A stretch of 64,000 bases of DNA from JAIQFL01 sp035295745 (GTDB lineage Bacteria > Acidobacteriota > Terriglobia > Bryobacterales > Bryobacteraceae): assembly GCA_035295745.1 (NCBI GenBank), contig DATGIL010000022.1, positions 1 to 64,000 on the forward strand, written 5' to 3'. The notes below the pieces were generated by a model. That model was not told the origin of the DNA. It saw only the letters and a list, made by a program, of their open reading frames with translations, and made no database searches. The translations under genes and the position numbers were made by a program. This document shows, in pieces, positions 14,782-25,281 of this stretch (positions are counted from its first letter, which is position 1; every line of letters starts with the position of its first letter).

Positions 14782-17484
14782 TTACTCGCGCGGGTCGGGT
14801 TTGACTATGAGCGGCTGGGTGTAGGACTGGCCGTTCACGGTCAGCTTGATCGTGTAGGTGCCGGGCGGCATCCACTCGCCTTGGCCGACGGGTGTGTCGC
14901 CAACGATCGCCGAGATGGGCGGCTCCTCGTAACCGCGACGCCCACCGCGGCCCGCGACCGGCGCCGCGTGCAGGTCCCAGATGAAGCGGTGCATTCCCGC
15001 TTCCGTCGAGAGAGGCTGGAAAGGCCGCAACCAAAAGGCAGGAGAATCCAGCCGGGGATCCGGCGGCTCCGGCTGGTCCGTGCTGCTAAAGCTCCGCACC
15101 ATCCTCTGGTTACTATCGAAGACCTCAAGCTTTACTGGATCCGCGGACGCATTCTTCAAGTAGTAGTAGAGGATGGCGCCATCGGGCGGATTTTTGCCTG
15201 CCGGCTCCTCGGGAGGCAGAGGGGTATCGTCATTGGTGTCACGCGGCAGCCGGTAGGTGACACGCGGCGTGTAGAGGTGGGCGCTGGCGGATGCCACCTC
15301 CGCAGTCAACTGGCGCAGCGGAGACATATCGTCGAGAATCCAGAAGCCTCGACCGTGCGTTCCGACGACCACATCGTCCTCGTGAATGACGAGGTCGCGG
15401 ATGGAGGTCGCGGGCATATTCATGCGCAATGGCTGCCAGTTGTCGCCATCGTTGAAGGAGACGTACACGGCCAGTTCGGTGGCGGCGTAAAGCAGTCCCT
15501 TGCGAACCGGATCCTCGCGCACGGCGTTGACGGGCGCATCGGGCAAGCCGGCAACGGTCTCCTTCCAGGTGGCGCCGCCATCGTGCGTTCGGTAAATGTG
15601 AGGATGCAGGTCGTCGAGGCGGATGGCGTTGATGGCGGCGTAGACGGTCTGGTCGTCGAAGTGAGACGGATCGAGTTGGGAGACCTTGTCCCAGGGGCGA
15701 ACGGCCGGCGGAGTGACGTTCTTCCAACTCTTGCCACCGTCGCGAGTCACGTGGATGAGGCCATCGTCGGTGCCGGCCCAAATGGTGTTCAGGTTGAGCT
15801 GGGACGGCCCGATCGCATACACCACACCCCGCCGCGTGGCCTGGCGCTGAGCGGCCTCGCCGTATGACGAGACACTCGCGGGCACCTGGTACTTGTCGCG
15901 TGACAGATCCGGGCTGATGGCCTGCCAATTGCGACCGCCATCGGTGGTCTTCATGACGCCCTCGGTGCCGATATAGAGGGTATGGGGATCGACGTACGAG
16001 AAGATGACGGGCATGGTACGCAGATGGCGGTGCTGCCCCGGCGGACCTACGTGCTCGATCACGCCCGTGGTTTTGTTGTATCGGGTGACGGCATCCTCGC
16101 CAGGACCCGGCATCCCGCCGCCGTAAATGATGTTGGGATGGAGCGGGTCGGGCGCGACGTACGCGTATTCGGCTGCGCCGACCGGGTGCCACTCGCGGAA
16201 GGTGATCTGGCCGTCGTTACCGCGGCTGGCGACGCCTGCGGAGCCGCTCTCCTGTTGACCGCCATACACCCAATAGGGGAACTGATCATCGGTGATGACG
16301 TGATAGAACTGCGCGGTCGGTTGGTTGTACCAGGAACTCCAGGTGCGCCCGTAATTGACGCTGATGGTGGCGCCCTGATCGAGTGCGAGCAGGATGATGT
16401 TGGGATTCAGCGGATTGATCCAGATGGTGTGATAGTCGTCGCCGCCTGGCGCGCCTTTGATCGCTGTAAAGGTTTGACCGCCATCGGTCGATCTATAGGT
16501 GGAGGTATTGGCGATGTAAATGACGTCCTTGTTCTTCGGATCGACGCGAACGCAGGAGAAATCCGCGCCACGGCCGGAGATTCGCGGCTCGCTGTTGACG
16601 CGTTTCCAGGTGCTGCCGGCATCGTCGGAACGGTACACGCCGGTGGCTTCGCGGGAATCCACCAGGGCATACATGCGATTGGAATCGCTTGGGGCCACGC
16701 CGATTCCCATTCTGCCGAGTCCCTGCGCGAAAGCCGGCAGACCGCCGGTGAGCGGATGCCAGGTATCGCCGCCATTGGTGGATTGGTAGAGGCCACTGTT
16801 CGGACCGCTGAAAGCTCCGTTCTCCCAGGGGCCTTGCCGCGCCTGCCAGAGAACAGCATAGATGTTCTGCGGATTGTGCGGATCGAAGGCCAAGTCGATG
16901 GCGCCGGTATGCTCGTCCTTGTAGAGGACTTTCTTCCAGGTCTCGCCGCCGTCCGTCGAGCGGAAGACACCGCGCTCCGCGTTCGGGCCGTAGGGATGCC
17001 CGAGCACGGCGACGAAGAGTCGGTTTGGGTCCCGCGGATCGACCAGGATCGCGGGGATCTGTTGTCCCTCGCGAAGTCCGAGATGGCGCCAGGATTTTCC
17101 GCCATCCGTGCTCTTGTAGATTCCGTCGCCGACGGAGAGGTCGGGGCGCTGCAAGCCCTCGCCGCTCCCCACATAGATGATATTGGGGTCGGAGGGGGCG
17201 AGCGCGATGGCGCCGATGGATCCGGTGGGCTGGTCGTCGAAGGTGGGGTTCCAGGTGCGGCCGTAGTCGTCGGTCTTCCAGACGCCGCCGTTGTTGACGC
17301 CGATGTAGAAGACATTGGGCTGATCGGGGATTCCGGCCGCGCCGACGGTACGTCCTCCGCGGAACGGTCCGATCATGCGCCATTGGAGAGCGGAGTAGAG
17401 CTTGGGATCGTAACTCTGAGAGAGAAGAGGAATGCCGCACGCCAAGGCAAGGAGAAATCGCCGCATAGGTAACAACGATATCAC
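14782..17484 (-). CDS. secreted sortilin/VPS10-like BNR-repeat propeller protein
   Basis: A 900-residue exported protein. The N-terminus MRRFLLALACGIPLLSQ is a signal peptide; translation may start there (ATG 17466) or six codons earlier at GTG 17484, before which a GGGCGGG run lies very close. The body carries many Asp-box (BNR) motifs of the form STDGGxxW (for example STDGGKSW, STDGGETW, STNGGDTW, THDGGATW), typical of sortilin/VPS10 and sialidase-like beta-propellers. The ~180 C-terminal residues form a separate beta-rich region that includes a Gly/Arg-rich patch (AGRGGRRG). The function of the family in acidobacteria is unknown; binding or processing of extracellular polymers is likely. 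It begins 25 nt after the PEP-CTERM gene. Confidence 0.85.
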   Translation of the reverse strand: MISLLPMRRFLLALACGIPLLSQSYDPKLYSALQWRMIGPFRGGRTVGAAGIPDQPNVFYIGVNNGGVWKTDDYGRTWNPTFDDQPTGSIGAIALAPSDPNIIYVGSGEGLQRPDLSVGDGIYKSTDGGKSWRHLGLREGQQIPAILVDPRDPNRLFVAVLGHPYGPNAERGVFRSTDGGETWKKVLYKDEHTGAIDLAFDPHNPQNIYAVLWQARQGPWENGAFSGPNSGLYQSTNGGDTWHPLTGGLPAFAQGLGRMGIGVAPSDSNRMYALVDSREATGVYRSDDAGSTWKRVNSEPRISGRGADFSCVRVDPKNKDVIYIANTSTYRSTDGGQTFTAIKGAPGGDDYHTIWINPLNPNIILLALDQGATISVNYGRTWSSWYNQPTAQFYHVITDDQFPYWVYGGQQESGSAGVASRGNDGQITFREWHPVGAAEYAYVAPDPLHPNIIYGGGMPGPGEDAVTRYNKTTGVIEHVGPPGQHRHLRTMPVIFSYVDPHTLYIGTEGVMKTTDGGRNWQAISPDLSRDKYQVPASVSSYGEAAQRQATRRGVVYAIGPSQLNLNTIWAGTDDGLIHVTRDGGKSWKNVTPPAVRPWDKVSQLDPSHFDDQTVYAAINAIRLDDLHPHIYRTHDGGATWKETVAGLPDAPVNAVREDPVRKGLLYAATELAVYVSFNDGDNWQPLRMNMPATSIRDLVIHEDDVVVGTHGRGFWILDDMSPLRQLTAEVASASAHLYTPRVTYRLPRDTNDDTPLPPEEPAGKNPPDGAILYYYLKNASADPVKLEVFDSNQRMVRSFSSTDQPEPPDPRLDSPAFWLRPFQPLSTEAGMHRFIWDLHAAPVAGRGGRRGYEEPPISAIVGDTPVGQGEWMPPGTYTIKLTVNGQSYTQPLIVKPDPRE

Positions 17485-17509
17485 CCCGCCCTGGCCGCGC
17501 GAAGAGAGG

Positions 17510-18124
17510 CTATTTACACCGGAATTTCAGGCCAGCAAGTCCTATGAGGGCGCTCCCGAGTAGGAAAGCACTTGCCGGCTCAGGAGTGTTTTGGATGGTC
17601 AGCTCACCCGCCACAAGACTATCAATCGTTACGGGCTGTCCAACGTTATCCGTAAGACTAGTTCCGGCCGGCACGAAGTCCAATTCGAATGTGCCTGTCA
17701 TTGCCGCGGGGGAGACATCAAACAGGACGTGTCCAAGCCCGACAGTGGCTCCCGCCGCGACTAGATTCGTGTTGGAAAGACTGAAGTCACCGCCGTCCAT
17801 CGCCTGCCCAGGGCCGTCCGTGTTGATGTTTGGGCCTAACAGGGAATCCCCCGCAAAAATATAGGGCGTCGTCGTGGAGATGTTCGTTCCGGTAAATGTG
17901 ATGTCAAGATCCGTCGTTGTGATTTGGAAGATAAACCCGTCCACTGCAACCGCGCTCGCACCAGTATTCGTCAAGAGCACATCAAATGCATTGCCTGTCG
18001 ATCCGAGGTTGGCGGTGACAGTTTGGAACGAAGCAATGATACCCGCGTGGGCTGGCGCGGTCAGAAACATGACCGCAACCGCCGACGCGATAGCCCACCT
18101 ACCCAATCTTGCGTTGCTATTCAT
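17510..18124 (-). CDS. PEP-CTERM sorting-signal protein
   Basis: A 204-residue exported protein. The chosen ATG (18124) has GGAGG 6 nt upstream; the longer frame adds 24 codons without a ribosome site. Residues 1-27 form a signal peptide (LTAPAHA|G). The C-terminus has the tripartite PEP-CTERM signal: PEP within NTPEPASAF, a hydrophobic helix, and a basic end (KFRCK). Such proteins are processed by an exosortase and placed at the surface or in extracellular polymer. The rest is a beta-rich domain without catalytic motifs. No exosortase gene is in the window. It lies 37 nt behind the giant repeat protein and may be cotranscribed with it. Confidence 0.85.
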   Translation of the reverse strand: MNSNARLGRWAIASAVAVMFLTAPAHAGIIASFQTVTANLGSTGNAFDVLLTNTGASAVAVDGFIFQITTTDLDITFTGTNISTTTPYIFAGDSLLGPNINTDGPGQAMDGGDFSLSNTNLVAAGATVGLGHVLFDVSPAAMTGTFELDFVPAGTSLTDNVGQPVTIDSLVAGELTIQNTPEPASAFLLGSALIGLAGLKFRCK

Positions 18125-18161
18125 AGAGCCTCCGAGTTCTTCTATGCCCAAGTCCTTCCGG

Positions 18162-19542
18162 TTACGGTAGCGAGGTGCCACTTCGCGATACCACAATCCT
18201 CACGTCGTTAGCATCCACGACACCATCGCCATTCAAGTCGTCAAATATGTTGTACGCCTGGCTTCGCGCAAGGTTCACGAGTTGGCCATCCGAGGCATTG
18301 ACCACGCCATCGTCATTAACGTCTCCCCACAGAACTTTAAGCGCCTGCGCAAATCCCGTACCGCCGCCGAGCCCGTTCCCGGCCGCATCCTTGATCGCAT
18401 CCGGGCCACTCCCCGCGAGCGCCGTACTCAGACTGGCGTCGACCACTGGACTGATCGACCACGTCAGCGTGTTGGTACCCAGACCGGTGAAGCCGGTCGT
18501 GGCCACGCCCGTCAGGCTATTCACATCGGCGGTCGCAATCACCTTCGAGAACACCACGCGAATTCCGCTGATCTGCCACGGTAACCGGTTACGCACCTGA
18601 CTTCCGATAACATAACTTTGGTTACCAAACAGTACTGAATAGGATACCACCGTCGGGGCCGTGGTATCGATTCCAATCGCATGACTGAAGCTCAGCGATG
18701 CCGAAGATCCCGGCGCCGGCAGCGTCAGGCTGGCCGGATTGCCCGCCGCATCCTGGATCGTGCCCCCATTCAGCGAGAGCGCGCCGCTGGAAGTGGTATC
18801 CAGCTTGTTGACATTCTGCCCCGCCCCCACTACGTAGGTGAAGGACAGACTGCTCGTGCCGCCGCCGGACGTGTAGCTCGCGGTGCCACCAGAATTGAGC
18901 GAGATCAACGGCGTGCCGGTCACGTTCACCGCTTCGCTGAAATTCACGGTGACGTTGATCGACGCCCCAACTCCGTAGGTGCCGTTCGCCGTGGTCGAAG
19001 TGACACTCGTTACCGTGGGCGGCGTGGTGTCGATCGCGATGCTCTTGTTGCCGCCCAGCGAACCAGCCCCACCCGGAGCCGGCAATGTCAGATTCGCCAC
19101 GTTGTTCGCCGCATCTTTGATGGTCCCGCCATTCAGAGCGAGAGCGCTCGAAGAAGTGTAGTCCAGGTGCGGCGTGTTCTGTCCCGCTGCAACCGTATAG
19201 TTGAAGACGAGCGTGCTGGTGCCGCTGCCCGAAGTGTAGCTGGCCGTGCCACCCGAATTGAGCGCCAGCAGCGGTGTGCCGGTCACGATCACCGGCTTGT
19301 TAAACAACACCGAAACGTTGATTACCGCTCCGGTGGTGTACGAGCCGTTCGCAGTCGTCGAACTGACGCTGGTAACAGCCGGAAGCGCGGTGTCGATGAC
19401 GATGTTGGTGTTCGCGCCCAGCGATCCCGCTCCGCCCGGTGCGGGCAAGGTCAGGACCGCCGCGTTATTGGCCGCATCTTTGATCGTGCCGCCATTGAGG
19501 GACAGAGCGCCCGTCGAGGTGTAGTCGAGCCGCGAGGAATTG
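18162..19542 (-). CDS. C-terminal part of the giant repeat protein, with dockerin (frameshifted piece)
   Basis: This frame continues the protein encoded at 19465-25281 after a 2-nt frameshift near 19541. Its own first codon (a TTG at 19553) is an artefact of the shift. It holds the end of one and then three further 121-residue SwmB-like repeats, the last degenerate. It ends in a type I dockerin-like module with two Ca-binding loops (GDVNDDGVVNASD and DLNGDGVVDANDV). Dockerins bind cohesin modules, so the protein may be anchored to a surface or a multi-enzyme assembly, or the module may simply be a Ca-dependent C-terminal cap. No cohesin was recognised nearby. Confidence 0.75.
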
Positions 19543-21582
19543 GCCCGCCCCAACCGTGTAGGTGAAGGTGAGAGTGCCGGTGCCGCTGCCCGAGCTGTAG
19601 CTGGCCGTGCCGCCCGAATTCAGCGCCAGCAGAGGCGTTCCGGTCACGGTGACGTTCTCACTGAAGCCCACCGTGATGGCGATCACCGCACCAGCGCCGT
19701 AAGTTCCGTTCGCCGTCGTGGAACTGACGTTCGTCACAGTCGGTGCCGTGGTGTCGATGACGATATTGGAACTGCCGCCCAGAGAGCCGGCGCCGCCCGG
19801 CGCGGGTAAGGTCAATGAAGCGGCAGTCCCGCCGCTATCCTTGATGGTGCCGCCGTTGAGAGAGAGAGCGCCGGTCGAAGTGTAATCGAGATGGGCCGCA
19901 TTCTGGCCCGCACCCACCGTGTAAGTGAAGGCGAGGGAGGCGGTCCCACTGCCCGAAGAGTAGCTGGCCGATCCACCGGAATTCAGCGCGATCACCGGCG
20001 TTCCGGTTACCGTCATCGCTTTGCTGAAGTTGACAGTCACGTTGATCACCGCGCCCGGACCATAGGTTCCGTTGGCCGTCGTCGTTGTCACGCTGGTCAC
20101 GGTCCCCGTGTTAGTGTCGATCACGATATTGGTGTTGCCGGCCAGCGAACCTGCACCGCCCGTCGCAGGCAGCGTCGTGACGGCATTGTTGCCGGCCGTA
20201 TCCTTGATGGTTGCCGGACCGCTGAGCGTGAGCGCGCTGGTGCTGGTGTAGTCCAGATGCGCGCTGTTCTGCCCGGCGGATACAGTGTAAGTGAAGTTCA
20301 GAGTGGCCGACCCACTACCCGAGGAGTAAATGGCCGTCCCACCGGAATTCAACGGCAGCAGTACCTGGCTGGCGGGTGGTGTCACAACGTTCACGACCTT
20401 GCTAAAGGTCACGGTGATGTTGATCACCGCGCCTACGCCGTACGTGCCGTTCGCGGTCGTTGAACTGACGTTTGTGACGGTCGGAGCAGTGGTGTCGATT
20501 ACCAGGTTCGTGTTGGCCGCGAGGGAGCCGGCCGCGCCGGGCGACGGTAACGTCAGGGTCGCGACGTTCCCCGCGATGTCCTTAATCGTTCCGCCGTTGA
20601 GGGACAAGGCGCCTGTCGACGTGTAGTCCAGGTGCGACGAGTTCTGCCCCGCGCCCACCGTGTAGGTAAAGGTGAGAGTGGCGGTGCCACTGCCCGAAGA
20701 GTAGCTGGCCGTGCCGCCCGAATTGAGCGCCAACTGCGGCGTGCCGGTGACGTTCACCGTCTTGCTAAACGTCACGGTGATCGGGATGACCGTCCCCACG
20801 CCGTACGTCCCGTTGGGCGTCGTCGAAGTCACGTTGGTAACAGTCGGCCCGGTCGTGTCGATTACGATGTTTTTGTTCGCGCCCAAAGACCCGGCCGTTC
20901 CGGGCGCGGGCAACGTCAGGACGGCCACGTTGGTGGCAGCATCCTTGATCGTGCCGCCGTTCAGCGACAATGCGTTGGTTGCCGTGTAGTCGAGGCGCGA
21001 CGCAGACTGGCCGGCGCCCACCGTGTAGGTAAAGGTCAGGGTGCTGGTTCCGCTGCCCGAGCTGTAGCTCGCTGTACCGCCGCTATTCAACGCCAGTTGC
21101 GGCGTGCCGGTGACGTTCACCGCCTCGCTAAAGGTGACCGTGATCGGAATCACGGTGCCGGTGCCGTAGGTTCCGTCGGCCGTCGTAGAGCTGACGGACG
21201 TGACCGTGGGCGCGGTAGTGTCGACCACGATCGTCTTATTGGCGCCTAAAGAGCCTGCACTTCCAGGCGCAGGCAAGGTCAACGTCGCATCGAGCGTCGA
21301 AGGGTTCTTGATCGTGCCGCCATTCAACGCCAGGGCCGTCGCGGATGCTTCATCCAGCGGATTAGCATTCTGTCCGGCCGCAACGGTGTAGGTGAAGGTG
21401 AGCGTCGCGGTTCCAGTTCCAGAGGTGTAGTTGACCACGGCTCCGGAATTCAACGTCAACTGCGGAGTACCCGTCACGTTGACCGCCTTGCTGAAGGTCA
21501 CCGTTACCGGAATCACCGCGGCTGTGGTGTAGGCGCCATTGGCCGCTGTCGAGCTGACGCTGGTGACAGTCGCTGGAGTATC
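18560..21582 (-). repeat. 363-bp coding tandem repeat (SwmB-like modules)
   Basis: About nine in-frame units of ~121 codons. A conserved block around the codons for TVTSVSSTTANGTYG recurs near 18982, 19349, 19709, 20069, 20448, 20810, 21174 and 21538, a spacing of 360-379 bp. Similarity is high enough that recombination or polymerase slippage, or misassembly of short reads, could alter the copy number. Confidence 0.85.
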
Positions 21583-24500
21583 GGTATTCGTTAAGGCAAA
21601 GTCCTTGGTCGCCCCGAAAGCGGTGGAAGTCGTGTGGACGTTGTAGCTGCCGATCGTGCCGTTGGCTGTAAACGTCGAAGCGGTCGCCACGCCGGAAGAA
21701 TTGGTGTTGATGTTGGTGCAGGCAGTGGCCGTACAGTTTGCCGTGACCGCAAATGTGCCGGTCGGCGACGTGCCCGGCGCGGTAAAGGTGATCGGAACGC
21801 CCGCTACCGGCGTATTCCCAGCATCGAGCACCGTGACCGCCAGCGCATTGGCGAACGCCGTGTTGACCATCGCCGACTGCGGCGTGGTATTGGCGTTGGT
21901 ATTCATCTGCGTGGGCACCTGCTTGATGTTGGTGGGGTCGTTGAAACAACTGAAGTGGTTGGTACAAGTCGGATCGGCAGTTCCGATCTGATCCGTGGAG
22001 GCTATCAGATTCGCCGTGTTGATCAGCGCTCCCGAGATGGTGTTCGCCGTGTTGGAGACCGTCACCGTCACCGTGATCGCACCGGTCGTCGAGCCAACCG
22101 CCAACGAATTCTTCAAGGTGCAGTTGACAGTCGTCTGGCTGGTGCAAGTCCAGTCTGTGCCACCGTTAACCGCAGTGATCGTGAAGGCGTTGGGCATGGC
22201 GTCGGTCACCATGACGGTTCCCAGGGTGGCGCCCGCATGCCCCGCGGTGCTGCTACCGTCGGCGCCCGTGTTCTTTACGGTGATGCTGTAGGTCGCGTTG
22301 GTCTGGCCCTGCGTGAAGGGATCGGTGTGGCTCTTGCTGATGGTCAAGAGGGTACCGGCAACCTGGATCCCGTTGTTGGCTGTCGTGTTGTTATTGGATG
22401 TGCCGTCGCCACCCGTGCCGTTGGGGAAAGCCCCCGTGTCGCTGGTCGCGCTGTTGTTGATGCTGTCGGCTGTGGAGGTGCCGACCGTGACGTTGATGGT
22501 CACCGCCGAACTGCTGCCCGCTACGATCGGATTGGCTTGCGTGCAGGTCACCACCTGGGGTGTTCCCGTCGCACTGCAACTCCACCCCGTGCCGCTGCCG
22601 CTGGTGAAGGTCAGACCGGCTGCCAATGTGTCGGTGATCGTCAGGGTCGGGAATCCCGTCGGTCCAGGGCCGTTATTCGTCGCCGTAATCGTAAACGATG
22701 CCGGTTGCCCGCGGGTGAAGATCGACGGCGAATGCGTCATCGGAGTGGCAGTCAGCGAAATGTCGGGCAGGTTCTCCTTTAAATTCACGCACCAGCCAGC
22801 TTCAGTGCCGTCGGGGTTTTCCTCGTTATTCACGAACTGGAACAGACTCCAGGTGCCGTTGCCGTTGAAGGTGCTGCTGGTGGTGCCGCCGAAGACGCCG
22901 GACGCGCCGTTATTGCCAAGGATCGAGGTACCGCCCGGCTGAGCGAAGTTGTAGCCGGTGGTCGGCGCGGGCGGACCAATCGCCGGACTTTGGCAATCGG
23001 TGGCGTTGGACGGACAGGCCGGGTACGTGTGCGTACTGTTAGCGCTGGTGGGTTTAAAACTGCCGGCGGTGGGTGTGCCTGCCGTCGTAGTCAGGCCGGT
23101 TGCCGCGGTGTCGTCGAAGGTCAGGTCGAATGGTCCGACATGAGTCAGGCCGCCCTCTGAAGAGAAGAAATCGAGATTGGTGCCGCCGGGGCCCACCACA
23201 AGAGAATCGAGAAACTGGGGCACGTTGGCGGTGAAACTCTTGAGGGTCAGCGTGGTGGCATCGACGGTACCCGGAAGACTGGAAACGAAGATGTTCGACG
23301 GATAAGGAGAAGCTGGTCCCTGAGCCGCGGAACCGCCCGGAAAGGTGATCGTGCCGGTATTGCAATACGTATAGACCGGGCCCGAAATCGTGGGAACGCC
23401 TGTGACGTTATCGATGCGCTGATTGATCGTTCCGGTACTGGGGCCGAAGATCGTTCCGCTGTTGGTTCCGCTGTACTCCGCGATGATGTGGTGCGTGCCT
23501 TCGATGAGGGTACCGGCATTGATCACAAAGGTAGCTTTGCTGCCTGAGACGGCCACGTTGCTGGCAAGCGTGTTGACGCCATCGGTGAAGGTAACGGTCC
23601 CTGCATTCCCCACGTTGGGAGAGATGGTCGCGGTGATCGTCACCGCATCGCTCGGCGTGGCGGGATTCTTGGTCGAAGTCAATGTAACCGAGGTGGCAGT
23701 TCCGTTGGGCTGCATCGTGAAAGTCAGGCACCAACCGCCAGACGGGTTGGTTCCACTGAGGGTGCCGACATTGCCGGTGTTCCCTCGATCGCCCACGAAC
23801 AGTTGCCAGGTACCATCGCCGCCGCGACCGGCGAATTCCTGCCGCAGGGTAGCGACGTTACCAAAGGTCAAAGCCGAATCGAAGCTGGCAGGAGCCCCTG
23901 CCGGATACGGGTCTGGGTTAGAAGGTGGGCCGAACGGAGCTTGATCGACGAAGGAAGCTGGCTTATAGGACCCGGAAGACGGCTCAGTCGTTCGACTCAA
24001 GGTGCCGGCTGCGTCGTCGTCCAGTGTGATGCTGACAACGTTGTTGGACGGTTGCCCGCCGGCCTCGGACAAAAACTCGTATGCCTTGGGGTTAGGGCCA
24101 GGCGACACGAGGATAAACCCAAGAGCATCCATGGCGCCGTAGTTGATGTTGTTGAGGCTGACGGTAAGCTTTTGGATAATACCGGGGCCGGGGCTGGGAG
24201 GAGTCGCGCGGCCATCGGCACTGCCAAGCACGATCGAAGACGGAAAGGGAGTCGCCGCCACTGGGGCTTGCGGTATGCCACCCGTGGGTATCGTGATCGT
24301 ACCTGGGTTACAGAAGGTGGTGCCGGACGGGTTCGTGGCGTGGTTGCTCACCGTTTGCGTGACGTGGTTGGATGCCTGGCTGCCCGCAAATCCAGTGCCA
24401 CCGCCATATATCGCGTAAATATCGTGGTTGCCTTCGGTGGGGATGGTGATGGGAATATTGGCGGTACCCGAGCTACTGATGGACCCGCTCCCCAAATCCG

Positions 24501-25281
24501 TGTTGGTGTTTACATCATGGATGGTGACGGTTCCATTGGTGGCGGGGCCGCTGCTATCCGTCGTATTGACGCTGACCGCGAAGGTGACCTGGCCATTCGG
24601 AGCGGCGGTGAAGGTGGGATTGGGTGTGTTCGAGTTGATGGTGGTCGCAGTGGGGTGGCCGGCGCCGCTGGTGGTGAAAGTGAGCGACCAGGAAGTGATC
24701 GTGCCCGTGGTGTTGCCGCCAGCCTGGCTGGCAATGAACAGTTTCCACGTTCCGTTCAGTGCAGTGCCGGTCAGTCCGTTGAACTTCGAAAGCATGCCAG
24801 TGCCGTGAGGCGGAGCGGCATCGCCGGAAGCAATGGGGCCGATGCTTGGAAACGTGTCTGCGAAGTCCTCGGTCGGCCTAAAAGTACCACCGGAGCTGCA
24901 AACGTTGGGTACCGTATTGGCAGCTGCATCATCGAAGGTAAGATCGACGTTGACAGGGGTCCCGTTGGTGCCGCCACATCCGGCCGACCAAAAATCGAGA
25001 TTCAGACTCGGGCTCGGGGATTGAAGGAGGTACCCTTCGTTGAAAGGGTTGCTGGGGATGTTGACCCCATGAAGGGTGAGAGTTACTTTGGTCACCGAGC
25101 CGGTCAAGCCACTGACAGAGATCGTATATGGATAGGAGACCGGAGTTCCGTTGGTGATGCTGATGGAACCGGACGAAGTGCAGACGTTCCCTACGCACTG
25201 CGCGAATGCGGATGACGAAAGTGCCAGGAGCAAGCACGAGAAGAAAACACTCCTGCTGAACGAAACGATATGACGGCCCAT
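19465..25281 (-). CDS. giant secreted multi-domain repeat protein (N-terminal part, frameshifted)
   Basis: The ATG at 25281 has GGAGGG upstream and is followed by a signal peptide (ALSSSAFA|Q); the frame upstream of it is ignored. In order the protein shows a proprotein-convertase-P-like domain, an Ig-like domain, two more P-like plus Ig-like pairs, two DUF11-type repeats (around FTITATNNGPG and YSITVKNTGAD), another Ig-like domain, and then 121-residue SwmB-like repeats. The frame breaks near 19541: relative to sister repeats, a CAGAAT codon pair has lost two bases, and 76 nt later a stop appears. Joined with the frame down to 18162 the protein would be about 2,373 residues with a C-terminal dockerin. 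Function is probably structural or adhesive at the cell surface. The shift may be a real mutation or a sequencing error. Confidence 0.82.
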   Translation of the reverse strand: MGRHIVSFSRSVFFSCLLLALSSSAFAQCVGNVCTSSGSISITNGTPVSYPYTISVSGLTGSVTKVTLTLHGVNIPSNPFNEGYLLQSPSPSLNLDFWSAGCGGTNGTPVNVDLTFDDAAANTVPNVCSSGGTFRPTEDFADTFPSIGPIASGDAAPPHGTGMLSKFNGLTGTALNGTWKLFIASQAGGNTTGTITSWSLTFTTSGAGHPTATTINSNTPNPTFTAAPNGQVTFAVSVNTTDSSGPATNGTVTIHDVNTNTDLGSGSISSSGTANIPITIPTEGNHDIYAIYGGGTGFAGSQASNHVTQTVSNHATNPSGTTFCNPGTITIPTGGIPQAPVAATPFPSSIVLGSADGRATPPSPGPGIIQKLTVSLNNINYGAMDALGFILVSPGPNPKAYEFLSEAGGQPSNNVVSITLDDDAAGTLSRTTEPSSGSYKPASFVDQAPFGPPSNPDPYPAGAPASFDSALTFGNVATLRQEFAGRGGDGTWQLFVGDRGNTGNVGTLSGTNPSGGWCLTFTMQPNGTATSVTLTSTKNPATPSDAVTITATISPNVGNAGTVTFTDGVNTLASNVAVSGSKATFVINAGTLIEGTHHIIAEYSGTNSGTIFGPSTGTINQRIDNVTGVPTISGPVYTYCNTGTITFPGGSAAQGPASPYPSNIFVSSLPGTVDATTLTLKSFTANVPQFLDSLVVGPGGTNLDFFSSEGGLTHVGPFDLTFDDTAATGLTTTAGTPTAGSFKPTSANSTHTYPACPSNATDCQSPAIGPPAPTTGYNFAQPGGTSILGNNGASGVFGGTTSSTFNGNGTWSLFQFVNNEENPDGTEAGWCVNLKENLPDISLTATPMTHSPSIFTRGQPASFTITATNNGPGPTGFPTLTITDTLAAGLTFTSGSGTGWSCSATGTPQVVTCTQANPIVAGSSSAVTINVTVGTSTADSINNSATSDTGAFPNGTGGDGTSNNNTTANNGIQVAGTLLTISKSHTDPFTQGQTNATYSITVKNTGADGSSTAGHAGATLGTVMVTDAMPNAFTITAVNGGTDWTCTSQTTVNCTLKNSLAVGSTTGAITVTVTVSNTANTISGALINTANLIASTDQIGTADPTCTNHFSCFNDPTNIKQVPTQMNTNANTTPQSAMVNTAFANALAVTVLDAGNTPVAGVPITFTAPGTSPTGTFAVTANCTATACTNINTNSSGVATASTFTANGTIGSYNVHTTSTAFGATKDFALTNTDTPATVTSVSSTAANGAYTTAAVIPVTVTFSKAVNVTGTPQLTLNSGAVVNYTSGTGTATLTFTYTVAAGQNANPLDEASATALALNGGTIKNPSTLDATLTLPAPGSAGSLGANKTIVVDTTAPTVTSVSSTTADGTYGTGTVIPITVTFSEAVNVTGTPQLALNSGGTASYSSGSGTSTLTFTYTVGAGQSASRLDYTATNALSLNGGTIKDAATNVAVLTLPAPGTAGSLGANKNIVIDTTGPTVTNVTSTTPNGTYGVGTVIPITVTFSKTVNVTGTPQLALNSGGTASYSSGSGTATLTFTYTVGAGQNSSHLDYTSTGALSLNGGTIKDIAGNVATLTLPSPGAAGSLAANTNLVIDTTAPTVTNVSSTTANGTYGVGAVINITVTFSKVVNVVTPPASQVLLPLNSGGTAIYSSGSGSATLNFTYTVSAGQNSAHLDYTSTSALTLSGPATIKDTAGNNAVTTLPATGGAGSLAGNTNIVIDTNTGTVTSVTTTTANGTYGPGAVINVTVNFSKAMTVTGTPVIALNSGGSASYSSGSGTASLAFTYTVGAGQNAAHLDYTSTGALSLNGGTIKDSGGTAASLTLPAPGGAGSLGGSSNIVIDTTAPTVTNVSSTTANGTYGAGAVIAITVGFSENVTVTGTPLLALNSGGTASYSSGSGTGTLTFTYTVGAGQFLAARLHLDGRSVPQWRHDQRCGQ

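Noticed and set aside
19540..25215. Long plus-strand frames opposite the giant repeat protein
   Set aside because: Low-complexity shadows in frames mirroring the coding repeat; no start signals or motifs.
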